In this document: positions 30,774 to 39,486 of the stretch, piece after piece
How positions within the stretch are numbered: the first letter of the stretch is position 1
Layout of the letters: each line of letters begins with the position of its first letter
DNA from: Streptomyces akebiae
GTDB taxonomy: Bacteria; Actinomycetota; Actinomycetes; Streptomycetales; Streptomycetaceae
Assembly: GCF_019599145.1 (NCBI RefSeq)
Contig: NZ_CP080647.1
Span: 7,378,001-7,442,000, forward strand
Length of the DNA: 64,000 bases
Reading direction: 5' to 3'
The notes under the pieces: model-generated
What the model was told of the DNA's origin: nothing
Seen by the model: the letters and a program-made list of their open reading frames with translations, nothing else
The model's database searches: none
Position numbers and translations under genes: made by a program

Positions 30774-33700
30774 TCGACCGCAAGGCTCTGTTGAACGACC
30801 TGAAGCAGCAGGTCAAGGCGGTCGAGGCGGACCTCGGGCGACAGGTGAAGGCGCTGGGGGAGGTCGGTGCGCGGCTGAGGGCCGAGTACGACCAGGCGCG
30901 AAAGCTGGGGCGTACGGCGGCGACGTGGACCTCGTGGCTGGACGAGCGGGTCACGCAGGTCGCGGTGGCGTGGGTGCTGGGGACGGTCTTCGTACGGTTC
31001 TGCGAGGACAACCGGCTGATCCCGGAGCCGTACCTGACGGGGCCGGACGGCGACCGGCGGGAGCTGGCGGAGTCTCGGTACGACGCGTACGTGGAGTCGG
31101 ACGAGGACCCGACGTACCGGGGGTGGCTGGAGAAGGCGTTCGAGGAGCTGGGGCAGGGGCAGGCGGGACGGCTGCTTTTCGACAAGCGGCACAACCCGCT
31201 GTACCAGGTTCCGCTGTCGCATGACGGGGCGCGGGAGCTGGTCGAGTTCTGGCGGGGGAGGGACGAGGCGGGCGTCCTCGTCCACGACTTCACCGACCCG
31301 CTGAACGAGGACGGTACGGAGGGGTGGGACACGCGGTTCCTGGGTGACCTGTACCAGGACTTGAGTGAGGCTGCGCGTAAGACGTACGCGCTGCTTCAGA
31401 CGCCGGTGTTCGTGGAGGAGTTCATCCTCGACCGGACGATGAACCCGGCGGTGCGGGAGTTCGGGTACGAGGAACTGAAGATGATCGACCCTACGTGTGG
31501 GTCGGGGCACTTTGTGCTGGGGGCGTTTCGGCGGTTGGTGCGGCTTTGGGGGAGGGGCAGCCGGGGCGGGATGTGCATGAGCGGGTGCGGGCGGCGCTGG
31601 ACTCCGTGCACGGTGTGGATATCAACCCGTTCGCGGTGGCTATTGCTCGGTTCCGGTTGCTGGTTGCGGCTATGGCGGCTAGTGGGGTGCGGACGCTGGC
31701 GGAGGCGGCCAAGTATGAGTGGCCGGTTCATCTCGCGGTGGGGGACTCGCTGATCAAGGCCCGCCGATCTCAGCAGGGCAACCTGTTCGGCGGGGTGGAC
31801 GAGGACTTCGCGGACGAACTGGCCGAGTTCAAATACGCCACGGAGGATGTGCACCAGTACCCGGAGATCTTGCGGCCGGGGCGGTATCACGTGGTGGTGG
31901 GGAACCCGCCTTACATCACGGTGGAGGACAGGAAACTTAACGAGCTGTACCGAGAGCTGTATTCGGCGTGCGCGGGTACATACGCGCTGTCAGTTCCGTT
32001 CGCCCAGCGGTTCTTCGAGCTGGCTAAGCGTGGGAACGCCGAGGGGGGCGGCTACGGCACGGTTGGGCAGATCACCGCCAACTCCTTCATGAAGCGGGAG
32101 TTCGGAGCGAAGCTCATCGAAGGATACTTTGGGCACGCGGTGGAGCTGACCGAGGTGATCGACACCTCAGGCGCCTATATTCCAGGCCATGGAACGCCGA
32201 CCGTCATCTTGATTGGCAAGCAACGGGGTGGGGACGGGCGGGCACCCGTGATCCGAACTGTCCGCAGCGTTCAGGGCGAGCCCGGTGCGCCAGAGGATGC
32301 CGAGGATGGCCTGGTCTGGCGGGCGATCGTTGAACAGATCGAAAGGCCGGGCTCCGTTAGCCAATGGGTATCCGTCGATGACCTGGACCGGAAGAGATAC
32401 TTCGGGCAGCAGCCTTGGATTTTGGCCGATGGTGGATTGGAGATGGTAGGGCAACTGCAGCGCGTATCCGATGTGTCTTTGGGGCAAGTGGTGGAGACGA
32501 TTGGACGTACGACGAAGTCTGGTGCCGACGATATCTACTTCCTGCCCAACTCTGCGACGGCACGACGTCTGCGTTTGGACAATAATGTCCGCTCGCTAGT
32601 CGTGGGCGCGAGTGTTCGTGACTTTCAGATCGCCGACGCGATTACCCTCTGCGCTCCCTATCAAGACCGCGAGAACGAACAACCGATTGACGAGGCGAGC
32701 CACGTAGTCTCACGTTACTTGTGGGTAGCTCGTTCTCTGCTCCGCGGACGCATGCTTTTCGGTAAGACGATGGTCGAGCATGGGCGACCGTGGTACGCCC
32801 ATTTGGAGAGTTATTCGAAGAGGCTTCGGACCAGAAATGGCTTGACCTTTCCCTTCGTTGCAACGCACAACCACGTTGTGTTCGATCGTGACGGGGCTCT
32901 TTTTGGCAGCACTGCTCCGGTGATCAAGTTGCGGGAGGGGGCGAGTGATGAGGAGCACCTACGGCTGCTTGGGTTGCTCAACAGCTCTACGGCTGGGTTC
33001 TGGCTCAAGCAGGTGAGTCAGGGCAAGGGTGGCAGTGGCCTGGGGCGCGGAATTCAGAGCGAAGCGTGGGAAGAACGCTATGAGTTCACTGGCACCAACC
33101 TTGAAGAATTCCCCATTCCGGCCTCTCATCCCACCGCCCTTGCTACTGCCCTTGACGCCCTCGCCCAGCAACTCGCCTCCACCAGCCCCGAAGCAGTGGC
33201 GGCCAAGTCCACTGCCACAGCCCTCCGTGAAGCCAAGGCTCGCTGGGAGTCCACTCGCTCTCGCATGATCGCCCTCCAAGAGGAACTGGACTGGCAGGTC
33301 TACTCCCTCTACAACCTTCACTCCGAAGACCTTCGCGTCTCCGAGGACCCCGACGACCCCAGCATCCCCGAGCTCGCACTCGGTGAGCGCGCCTTCGAAA
33401 TCGTCCTCGCCCGCCGCGTAGCCGCAGGCGAGGCCAGCGACGAGTGGTTCAAGCGGCACAACTCCACGCCCATTACGGAGATCCCTGCGCACTGGCCTGC
33501 CCCTTACCGCAAAGTCGTCCAGAAACGCATCGATGCCATCGAGTCGAACCGCGCCATTGGCATGGTCGAGCGCCCCGAGTACAAGCGCCGCTGGGCCACT
33601 GAAGGCTGGGACGCACTCCAAGAAAAGGCCCTCCGCTCCTGGCTGCTCGACCGTATGGAGAATCGGGAACACTGGTTCGACGAGAACGGTCAGCCCACCA

Positions 33701-34389
33701 TCCTCACTCTGGCTCGCCTCACCGACGCCCTCTCCCGTGACGAGGACTTCGTCTCCGTTGCCAAGCTCTACGCGCCCCGTAAGGAACTCGCGAAGGTCGT
33801 CGCCGAGCTGATCAGCGACGAGCACGTGCCGTTCCTCTCCGCCCTGCGTTACAAGCCCTCCGGCCTCAAGAAGCGCGTCGACTGGGAAGAGGTGTGGGAC
33901 CTCCAGCGCAAGGAGGACGCCGCGCCCGACGAGCCCGCCAAGCGGAAGATCCGGGACTCCATCCCCGTACCGCCGAAGTACACGTCTGCTGACTTCCTCC
34001 GCCCCTCCTACTGGAGGGCGCGCGGCAAGCTCGACGTGCCCAAGGAGCGGTTCATTTCTTACGGGCAGACCAACGCCGCCACCCCCGAGCTGTACGGGTG
34101 GGCCGGCTGGGACCACCGCGAGCAGGCGCAGGCTCTCGCCACGTACTTCACCAACACCGCGCTGTCCACCGAGGAGATCACGCCCTTCCTCGCCGGCCTG
34201 CTGGAACTCCAGCCGTGGCTGTCCCAGTGGCACAACGAGTTCGACATGCTCTACAGCGGCTCCCCGGCGGACTTCTTCGCCGGTTACCGCCAGCAGAAGC
34301 AGGGCGAGCACGGCCTCACCGACGACGACCTCCGTGCCTGGCGTCCTGCGGCCGCGACCCGAGGTCGTCGCGCAGCAGCGAAGCCGTAG
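30770..34389 (+). CDS. pglX: PglX: N6-adenine methyltransferase (type 2 BREX), frameshifted at a G tract
   Basis: The gene starts at GTG 30770 overlapping the pglW stop. The frame carrying motif I (D240-PTCGSGHF) runs on only to a stop at 31753 (327 aa). The downstream frame, from about 31549 to 34389, carries GRDVHERV and HGVDINPFAVAIAR and the catalytic NPPY. Adding one G in the run at 31548-31552 joins them as LVRLW-GEGQPGRD, giving 1206 residues with NPPY at 379-382, the normal PglX size. PglX modifies DNA in Pgl/BREX, and S. coelicolor pglX phase-varies through G-tract length. As written this allele is off. The stretch 32200-33080 (probable target recognition) is visibly less GC-rich. 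Confidence 0.93.
31548..31557 (+). repeat. G5-A-G4 slippage tract in pglX
   Basis: The sequence ctttgggggaggggcag contains five Gs, an A and four Gs. One more G in the first run restores the full pglX frame (the total length 3620 is one short of a multiple of three). It lies at codons 260-262, just after SAM motif I. Confidence 0.85.
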
Positions 34390-34906
34390 CCAGGAGTAGT
34401 TCGACGTCGGTCGGTTCGGGGGCCACCCGGTGCGTGCGCGGGTGGCCCTGTTGCTGCACGTGCAGCTCAGCCCACACGGTCTTTCCCGGGGCTGCATGGC
34501 GAGGGGTGACGCCCCAGTCATCCGAAAGGGCGGCGACGAGGAGCAGGCCCCGGCCGGACTCGGACAGCGAGTCGGTCACCGGAGGGCTGGACGGAGGCTG
34601 CTTCTCGGCGCGGGTGTCGGTCACCTCGACCCGGACGATGCCCTCGCCCAGGACGAGGTGAAGGTGGAAGTCCCGGCCGGGGACATGCCCGTGGCGTACG
34701 GCATTGGCGGCGAGTTCCGCCGTGATGAGGGTGAGCGTTTCGTTGACGGGGGCGGTGTAGGGGTGGCCCCAGTCGTCCAGGCGGTGCGAGACGAGTCGGC
34801 GGGCGAGACGGGCACCGCGCGGTGTTGAGGTGAAGCGCATGGTGAACTCGCGTTCGGGCGCGAGGCGCCGTGGCATATGCCCGTTCGGGGGAGTTGCTGA
34901 CTTCAT
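34316..34906 (-). CDS. RsbW-like ATP-binding (HATPase) regulatory protein
   Basis: 196 residues with the GHKL anti-sigma/kinase fold of Streptomyces RsbW-like proteins: ELAANAVRHG (N-box), VRVEVTDTR (G1-like) and SESGRGLLLVAALSDDWGV (G2 and end). Such proteins act as anti-sigma switches or, beside WhiJ-type genes, as developmental regulators. The last 74 bases overlap the 3' end of pglX on the opposite strand. It is divergent to the Scr1-type HTH gene. The exact start is uncertain: 34906 and 34840 are both possible. Confidence 0.8.
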   Translation of the reverse strand: MKSATPPNGHMPRRLAPEREFTMRFTSTPRGARLARRLVSHRLDDWGHPYTAPVNETLTLITAELAANAVRHGHVPGRDFHLHLVLGEGIVRVEVTDTRAEKQPPSSPPVTDSLSESGRGLLLVAALSDDWGVTPRHAAPGKTVWAELHVQQQGHPRTHRVAPEPTDVELLLATASLLRDDLGSRPQDARHGGRRR

Positions 34907-35067
34907 GGGGTAAACGGTCGCGGACTCTGCGTAGCTTTGACCAGGAGCGATGCGCTGACGAGTACGGGCTGTACACGCGGGCGGTGCGCTTGTACATGGT
35001 GGTGGGCGTGACCGGTTCCCGGGCCCCGAGTTGGCCGACCGGGTGGTTGTACGAGAGGAGCTGCGGC

Positions 35068-35898
35068 GTGGACGACGAGGTTCAGCAGCCGGAGTACGAG
35101 GTCGGGACGGGCATGCTGTGCGTGTTCGGGAGGCAGCTGAAGCTGTTCCGGGAGCGGGCGGGTATGGACCGCGCGGCGCTCGGGTCGCTGACCGGGTACT
35201 CGGCCTCGACGATCGCGTCGTTCGAACAGGCGAGACGTATTCCGCCGCCGAAGTTCATCGACCGAGTTGATGAAGTGCTCCATGCTGGTGGGGTGTTGAG
35301 CACCAGCAAGGATGAGGTGGCTCGGGCTCAGTATCCGGCGTTCTTTCGAGACGCGGCTAAGTTGGAGGCCGAGGCAGTTGTGCTGCACGTGTACGCCACC
35401 CAGGCTGTGCCAGGGCTCTTGCAGACCGAGGAGTACGCGCGGGGGGTGTTCGCCATGTGGCGCCCGCAGTTGGACGAGGGAGTCATCGAACAGCGGCTGG
35501 CCGCCCGACTGGCGCGACAGGAAATCTTCGACCGGCGGCCCGCTCCACACCTGTGCTTTGTGGTCGAGGAGGCCGTAATCCTGCGTCCGCTTGGCGGTGA
35601 GACGGTATGGCGAGGGCAGTTGGAGCAGCTCCTACTCATTGAGGAGAAGCGGAACGTGGAGATCCAGGTGATGCCGCTCTGCCGTCAGGAACATGCGGGA
35701 TTGGCTGGTCCGTTCACCTTGATGGAGATGAAGGATGGGCGCAGGATCGCCTATGCGGAGGTACAAGGAGACAGCCGGGTTCACACCGAGCGTCAGAAGA
35801 TCCGAGAGCTTGAGCGTACGTACGGGTCCTTGCGCGCGCAGGCCCACACTCCGGCAGAATCGCGCTTGTTGATCGAGAAGCTGTTGGGAGAGAGATGA
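35068..35898 (+). CDS. Scr1/WhiJ-type HTH regulator (HTH_31 + DUF5753)
   Basis: 276 residues. An N-terminal HTH (LKLFRERAGMDRAALGSLTGYSASTIASFEQARR) precedes a ~170-residue DUF5753 domain (YATQAVPGLLQTEEYARGVF, VVEEAVILRPLGG, VMPLCRQEHAGLAGPFTLMEM). It is typical of the numerous WhiJ/AbaA-like Streptomyces regulators that pair with a DUF397 protein. GTG 35068 has GAGAGGAG 7 bases upstream; the longer open frame is not needed. It overlaps the DUF397 gene by ATGA, giving a two-gene module. Confidence 0.88.
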   Translation: MDDEVQQPEYEVGTGMLCVFGRQLKLFRERAGMDRAALGSLTGYSASTIASFEQARRIPPPKFIDRVDEVLHAGGVLSTSKDEVARAQYPAFFRDAAKLEAEAVVLHVYATQAVPGLLQTEEYARGVFAMWRPQLDEGVIEQRLAARLARQEIFDRRPAPHLCFVVEEAVILRPLGGETVWRGQLEQLLLIEEKRNVEIQVMPLCRQEHAGLAGPFTLMEMKDGRRIAYAEVQGDSRVHTERQKIRELERTYGSLRAQAHTPAESRLLIEKLLGER

Positions 35899-36098
35899 GC
35901 GGGGAAAAGGCCAAGCTCAGCCTGGATGGACTGGCCTGGTTCAAGAGCAGTTACAGCGCTGGTGACGGCGGCGAATGCGTCGAAGTCGCCGTCCGCCCCG
36001 CCAGCGTCCATGTCCGCGACTCAAAGGACACAACCCGCGCCGCCCTGGCCGTGGCCTCCACGGCGTGGACCGCGTTCGTCGAGTTCGCAGCACTCTGA
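35895..36098 (+). CDS. DUF397 protein
   Basis: 67 residues with the DUF397 signature: WFKSSYSAGDGGECVEVA, VHVRDSKD and a C-terminal AWTAFVEFA. These small proteins partner Scr1/WhiJ-type HTH regulators, and genetic data in Streptomyces suggest toxin-antitoxin-like or developmental roles. The ATG overlaps the stop of the HTH gene. A perfect 12-bp terminator hairpin follows. Confidence 0.9.
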   Translation: MSGEKAKLSLDGLAWFKSSYSAGDGGECVEVAVRPASVHVRDSKDTTRAALAVASTAWTAFVEFAAL

Positions 36099-36102
36099 CA
36101 GG

Positions 36103-36147
36103 CGCTGGGCCCTCGGCAGGTGTGCACGTGCTGAGGGCCCAGCGTTT
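36103..36147 (+). terminator. Intrinsic terminator after the DUF397 gene
   Basis: Bases 36103-36114 (cgctgggccctc) pair perfectly with 36133-36144, with extra pairing inside the loop, followed by TTTAT. It begins 5 bases after the DUF397 stop. Confidence 0.75.
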
Positions 36148-36296
36148 ATCTCAACAGTGGGCAGACCCCCCGCGTTCGGCATCAGGGCTACGGGTTCTTG
36201 TCCGCTCTGGGGATGAGCGGCTGCCCGCCGGGGAGGGGCTGGTGCGCGAGCTGACGAGAGTCGCTTCTCTGAAGGGTGGCCTGCCGCCCGGTTCGG

Positions 36297-37142
36297 TCAG
36301 TGCAACGCCCGCCGCGCCGCACTGATGAGACGGTGCGCGTCAACGCCGTACACCGCGGACTCCCGGAGTGTCCTCCAGGTGCGCAGGTAGGTGTCCACGC
36401 TGGCCTCGTCATCGATCCACAACTCCGCGTGCCAGTTCTCCACGATCACCTGGCGGTCGTCGTAGATCCAGAAGGCGGTGGCCGGGGGGATCTTGAGGGC
36501 GGCGGAGAGCGGGATGATCCCCAGTTCGACCGTGGTGAGGCCGATGACTCCCATGAGGCGGTCGAGCTGGGCGGCGAGCACCGACGGAGGGCAGATCTGG
36601 ACGTGCAGGGTGGCTTCCCACATGAGGATGCGATACCGCTTCGTCGAGTCGTACAGGGACTCTTGGCGCCTCATACGCGACGCCACTGCTTCTTCGATGT
36701 CGCGTGGCGACTGATGCAGCTCCGTGAAGCGTGTGAAGACCGAACGGGCGTAGTCCGGTGTTTGAAGGACGCCGACGATCATGGAGCCTTGCCAGACGCG
36801 AAAGGTGCGCGTCCTCGCGTGTTCGGCGTTGCGTGCGTCCTGTACGGGCTTGTGTCCTGCGGCAAGTTGCCGACGCCATGATCGAATGTGGGACTCGAAG
36901 CCTCGGAGCCTGGCAAGCAACTCGTCACGCGCCTCCGGCCGACCGGTGCTCTCGGCCCACTTCCGCAGGTCTTCCGGCGTGGGCGTTGTCCGGCCGTTTT
37001 CCAGCTTGCTGACCTTCGACTTGTGCCATCCGCACCTGTCGGCGAGCTCGGTACCGGTGATACGGCCACCTGGGGCTGACAGCCGAAGCTCTCGGAGGCG
37101 TTGCCCGAGGGCTTCGCGCGCCTTCTGGTAGTCCGTGCTCAC
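36297..37142 (-). CDS. Scr1-type HTH regulator (HTH + DUF5753), second copy
   Basis: 281 residues. The N-terminal xre-like HTH (GTELADRCGWHKSKVSKLENGRTTP) is followed by DUF5753 (VWQGSMIVGVLQTPDYARSVF, YRILMWEATLHVQICPP, LGIIPLSAALKIPPATAFWIYDD). The start is GTG 37142. The preceding gene on the same strand encodes a DUF6879 protein 19 bases upstream, the usual partner of this regulator type. The two form a minus-strand module next to the RiPP cluster, where the regulator could act on the direct-repeat region at 38004-38052. Confidence 0.85.
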   Translation of the reverse strand: MSTDYQKAREALGQRLRELRLSAPGGRITGTELADRCGWHKSKVSKLENGRTTPTPEDLRKWAESTGRPEARDELLARLRGFESHIRSWRRQLAAGHKPVQDARNAEHARTRTFRVWQGSMIVGVLQTPDYARSVFTRFTELHQSPRDIEEAVASRMRRQESLYDSTKRYRILMWEATLHVQICPPSVLAAQLDRLMGVIGLTTVELGIIPLSAALKIPPATAFWIYDDRQVIVENWHAELWIDDEASVDTYLRTWRTLRESAVYGVDAHRLISAARRALH

Positions 37143-37161
37143 CGGTACACACCTGATTCTG

Positions 37162-37917
37162 CTACTTCTTCACGGCCAGGCCGGCCGCGAAGTCCTCGTA
37201 CGGGACGGCGTGATGCATGGCCGCGTCGCGCACCATGGAGTACCGCACCACCTCGGCGGGCTCCGTGATCAGTTCGACGCCTGTCAGGTTGTCGGCGTCG
37301 TCGAACTGAAGCAACGCGACCATGCGCGAATCGAAGAGCCAGAAGTCCTCGGAGGGCAGGTTGAGCCGGTCGGCGTCCGCGCGCCAGAGGTTCATCATCC
37401 TCTCGCCTACGGCGCTATTACGACGTGCGTTGTCGAGCAGGTACAACTGCCCTGTCGTCGGCGGGTTGTCGACGACACGGACCCGCTCGATGCGCTTACC
37501 GAGCGCGGTCTGCACGCGGCGATTGGCACACCACTCCGAGTCGGTTTCGTCCCAGTCGACCGACTCGCCACGCAGGAACTGGGCGTACGTGTCGGTGCCT
37601 TCGTCGGATGCGTAGCGCCGCCGGGTCTCCAGCCGCCACGCTGTGTGCTCGAACTGCTCGAAGAGTCGACCGAAGCCGTCCAGGTCGATGATCTTCGCTT
37701 CACGAGTCATGTCCTTCGGCCCCCAGTCCACGAGCAGTGATCGAGGCACCACGATCGGGACCTCGCCCTCGCCCAAGTGCCGAAGCTGGGCGATGTCCTC
37801 GGGGTTGGTGAGCGGCGGGCCGTGCACCACGACTTCTCCCGAGTCGAGGTCCTCGTGCACCGAGGGGCATCCGTCGTCGCCGCTACCCGTCCCGTTGAAG
37901 CGCAGCCGTCGCACCAT
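37162..37917 (-). CDS. DUF6879-family protein with an extra N-terminal module
   Basis: 251 residues. Residues ~75-250 match the DUF6879 pattern (GFGRLFEQFEHTAWRLETRRRY, FWLFDSRMVALLQFDD, VVRYSMVRDAAMHHAVPY), a family found beside Scr1-type regulators. The first ~70 residues (GCPSVHEDLDSGEVVVHGPPL, VPIVVPRSLLVDWG) look like the small separate protein that often precedes DUF6879 genes. An internal Met at MTREAKIIDLDGF marks where a separate DUF6879 would start, so this looks like a fusion. The ATG 37917 has GAAAGGAA upstream. Confidence 0.75.
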   Translation of the reverse strand: MVRRLRFNGTGSGDDGCPSVHEDLDSGEVVVHGPPLTNPEDIAQLRHLGEGEVPIVVPRSLLVDWGPKDMTREAKIIDLDGFGRLFEQFEHTAWRLETRRRYASDEGTDTYAQFLRGESVDWDETDSEWCANRRVQTALGKRIERVRVVDNPPTTGQLYLLDNARRNSAVGERMMNLWRADADRLNLPSEDFWLFDSRMVALLQFDDADNLTGVELITEPAEVVRYSMVRDAAMHHAVPYEDFAAGLAVKK

Positions 37918-38003
37918 GAGCAGTTCCTTTCACCGGGGGCCGATGCGTCAAGCCTCCCCGCAGGTGATGCCTCATGCGTACTGTTCAGCCGGGCCATACG
38001 AGG

Positions 38004-38052
38004 AACTTCGGGGAACTCGCCCGCGAAGTCAAGCAACTTCGAGGAACTCGCC
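38004..38052. promoter_or_regulatory. Two 18-bp direct repeats upstream of the RiPP cluster
   Basis: aacttcggggaactcgcc (38004-38021) and aacttcgaggaactcgcc (38035-38052) match at 17 of 18 positions and are 31 bp apart, about three helical turns. A cgaagt...acttcg inverted element lies between them. They sit in the divergent space between the DUF6879/HTH module and the graspetide genes, so they may be the operator of the adjacent HTH regulator. Confidence 0.5.
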
Positions 38053-38088
38053 TGTCTCCCGGTCCCGCCCTTCCCTACCGTCCCGTTC

Positions 38089-38190
38089 ATGGCTACAGCA
38101 CAACTGGCGCAGGACACCGATCCCTTCGCAGCCGCAGAAGAACCGAAGGCGGCACCTTCTCAGGCACGCGTCGCCTTCATGGCCCCGTAA
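38089..38190 (+). CDS. Possible small leaderless peptide (33 aa)
   Basis: An ATG at 38089 opens 33 codons (MATAQLAQDTDPFAAAEEPK...). There is no ribosome site, but a TACCGT box ends 8 bases before the ATG, which would suit a leaderless transcript. It ends 49 bases before the RiPP precursor. It could be a regulatory leader or a second precursor-like peptide; it does not match any precursor family I know. Confidence 0.25.
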   Translation: MATAQLAQDTDPFAAAEEPKAAPSQARVAFMAP

Positions 38191-38239
38191 AGGTCCGAAA
38201 CCTGCCCAGGCGGGTCCTACCGCGTCACCGAGGAGAGAC

Positions 38240-38536
38240 ATGTTCGTCCATTCCGGCCGTCTGCCCACGAGCACGGCGGTCCCGCAGGGAACCATCACCC
38301 CGACGCCGTGGGGAGTCGGCCGCATGGCGCCGTACCCCACCATGGCCCCCGAGTACGCCACCGCCCGGCTGGACCCGGCCTCCCAGACGGCTGTGTTCTT
38401 CGACGCGGCCGGCCAGGTCATGGAGATGCCGGGCCATGGCACCAGCACCGGCACCAGCCCCTCCACCGGCACCAGCCCCGACGGGCAGAACCAGGGCGCC
38501 ACGGACACCGACACCGGCAGCGACGGCGACCAGTGA
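38240..38536 (+). CDS. tgmA: Graspetide (ATP-grasp RiPP) precursor peptide
   Basis: 98 residues matching the putative ATP-GRASP target family (TIGR04186). The leader has the conserved TPWGVGRMAPYPTMAPEY and ARLDPASQTAVFF blocks that recruit the ligase. After MPGHG the core is Thr/Ser-rich followed by Asp/Gln-rich residues (GTSTGTSPSTGTSPDGQ..., ending TDTDTGSDGDQ), as expected for Thr/Ser side chains esterified to Asp/Glu. GAGGAGAG lies 4 bases upstream of the ATG. Its stop overlaps the ligase gene (GTGA). The mature product is unknown; ester macrocycles and an aspartimide are inferred from the neighbours. Confidence 0.88.
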   Translation: MFVHSGRLPTSTAVPQGTITPTPWGVGRMAPYPTMAPEYATARLDPASQTAVFFDAAGQVMEMPGHGTSTGTSPSTGTSPDGQNQGATDTDTGSDGDQ

Positions 38537-39486
38537 ACGACCCGCGTCCGGTGCTGGTCGTCACCAGCCTGCACGACCCCACCTCCGACGTGGTGATCCG
38601 CGAGCTGCACGACCGGGACATCCCGGTCGTGCGGTTCGACTCCGGGGACTTCCCCGCATCCCTGACGGTGGAGGCGGAGATCACCCCGCACGGCATCCGG
38701 GGACGCCTCCTCACCCCGTCCCGTACCGCCGACCTGGCCGACGTCCGTGCCCTCTACTACCGGCGGCCGACCGGGTTCGCCTTCCCGCACCTCGACGAGC
38801 AGGACGCGCGGTTCGCCATCACCCAGGCCCGGTACGGGCTCGGCGGAGTGCTGGCGTCACTGCCGGGCTGCCTCTACGTCAACCACCCGCACCGCATCGG
38901 AGACGCGGAGTTCAAACCCTCCGGTCTGGCCGCAGCAGTGGAGGCAGGCTTCCTGGTGCCGCCCACTCTGATCACCTCCGACCCCGACGCCGCACGGGCC
39001 TTCGTCAAGCGGCACGGCTCGGCCATCTACAAGCCGCTGCACAACCCCGTCTACCGGGTCGACGGCGTCTCGAACGTCGTGAAGGTCGCCGAGGTCTCCG
39101 CAGTGGACATCGACGACGGCGTGGCGGGCACCGCCCACCTGTTCCAGCGGCGCATCGTCAAATCCGCCGACGTACGGGTGACCGTCATCGGCGACCAGGT
39201 GTACTGCGTCCGGATCGACTCCGACCTCTTGGACTGGCGCACCGACTACGACCGACTGACCTACACGCCTGTGGAGCCGCCGCCCGGCATCGTGCCGGCC
39301 CTCCGCCACTACATGGACCACTTCGGGCTTGTCTTCGGGGCTTTCGACTTCTGCGTGGCCGAAGACGGGCCATGGTGGTTCCTGGAGTGCAACCCCTCGG
39401 GCCAGTGGTACTGGCTGGAACCTGAGACGGGCCTGCCCCTGTGCGCGGCCCTGGCAGACCTCTTGGAGAGGAAGACCACGACGTGA
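38533..39486 (+). CDS. tgmB: ATP-grasp ribosomal peptide maturase
   Basis: 317 residues of the SAV_5884-type ATP-grasp RiPP maturase family (TIGR04187). The N-terminal pre-ATP-grasp region (LVVTSLHDPTSDVVIRELHDRDIPVVRFDSGDFP) is followed by the ATP-grasp fold: AIYKPLHNPVYR, LFQRRIVKSADVRVTVIGD, and the magnesium-binding end FDFCVAEDGPWWFLECNPSGQW. It activates Asp/Glu carboxylates of the precursor with ATP to form ester (or amide) cross-links. GTG 38533 overlaps the precursor stop, and the gene overlaps the methyltransferase by four bases. Confidence 0.92.
   Translation: MNDPRPVLVVTSLHDPTSDVVIRELHDRDIPVVRFDSGDFPASLTVEAEITPHGIRGRLLTPSRTADLADVRALYYRRPTGFAFPHLDEQDARFAITQARYGLGGVLASLPGCLYVNHPHRIGDAEFKPSGLAAAVEAGFLVPPTLITSDPDAARAFVKRHGSAIYKPLHNPVYRVDGVSNVVKVAEVSAVDIDDGVAGTAHLFQRRIVKSADVRVTVIGDQVYCVRIDSDLLDWRTDYDRLTYTPVEPPPGIVPALRHYMDHFGLVFGAFDFCVAEDGPWWFLECNPSGQWYWLEPETGLPLCAALADLLERKTTT

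Noticed and set aside
34870..35067. N-terminal extension of the Scr1-type regulator up to 34870
   Set aside because: The extension lacks family similarity, and GTG 35068 has a strong ribosome site directly before the HTH.
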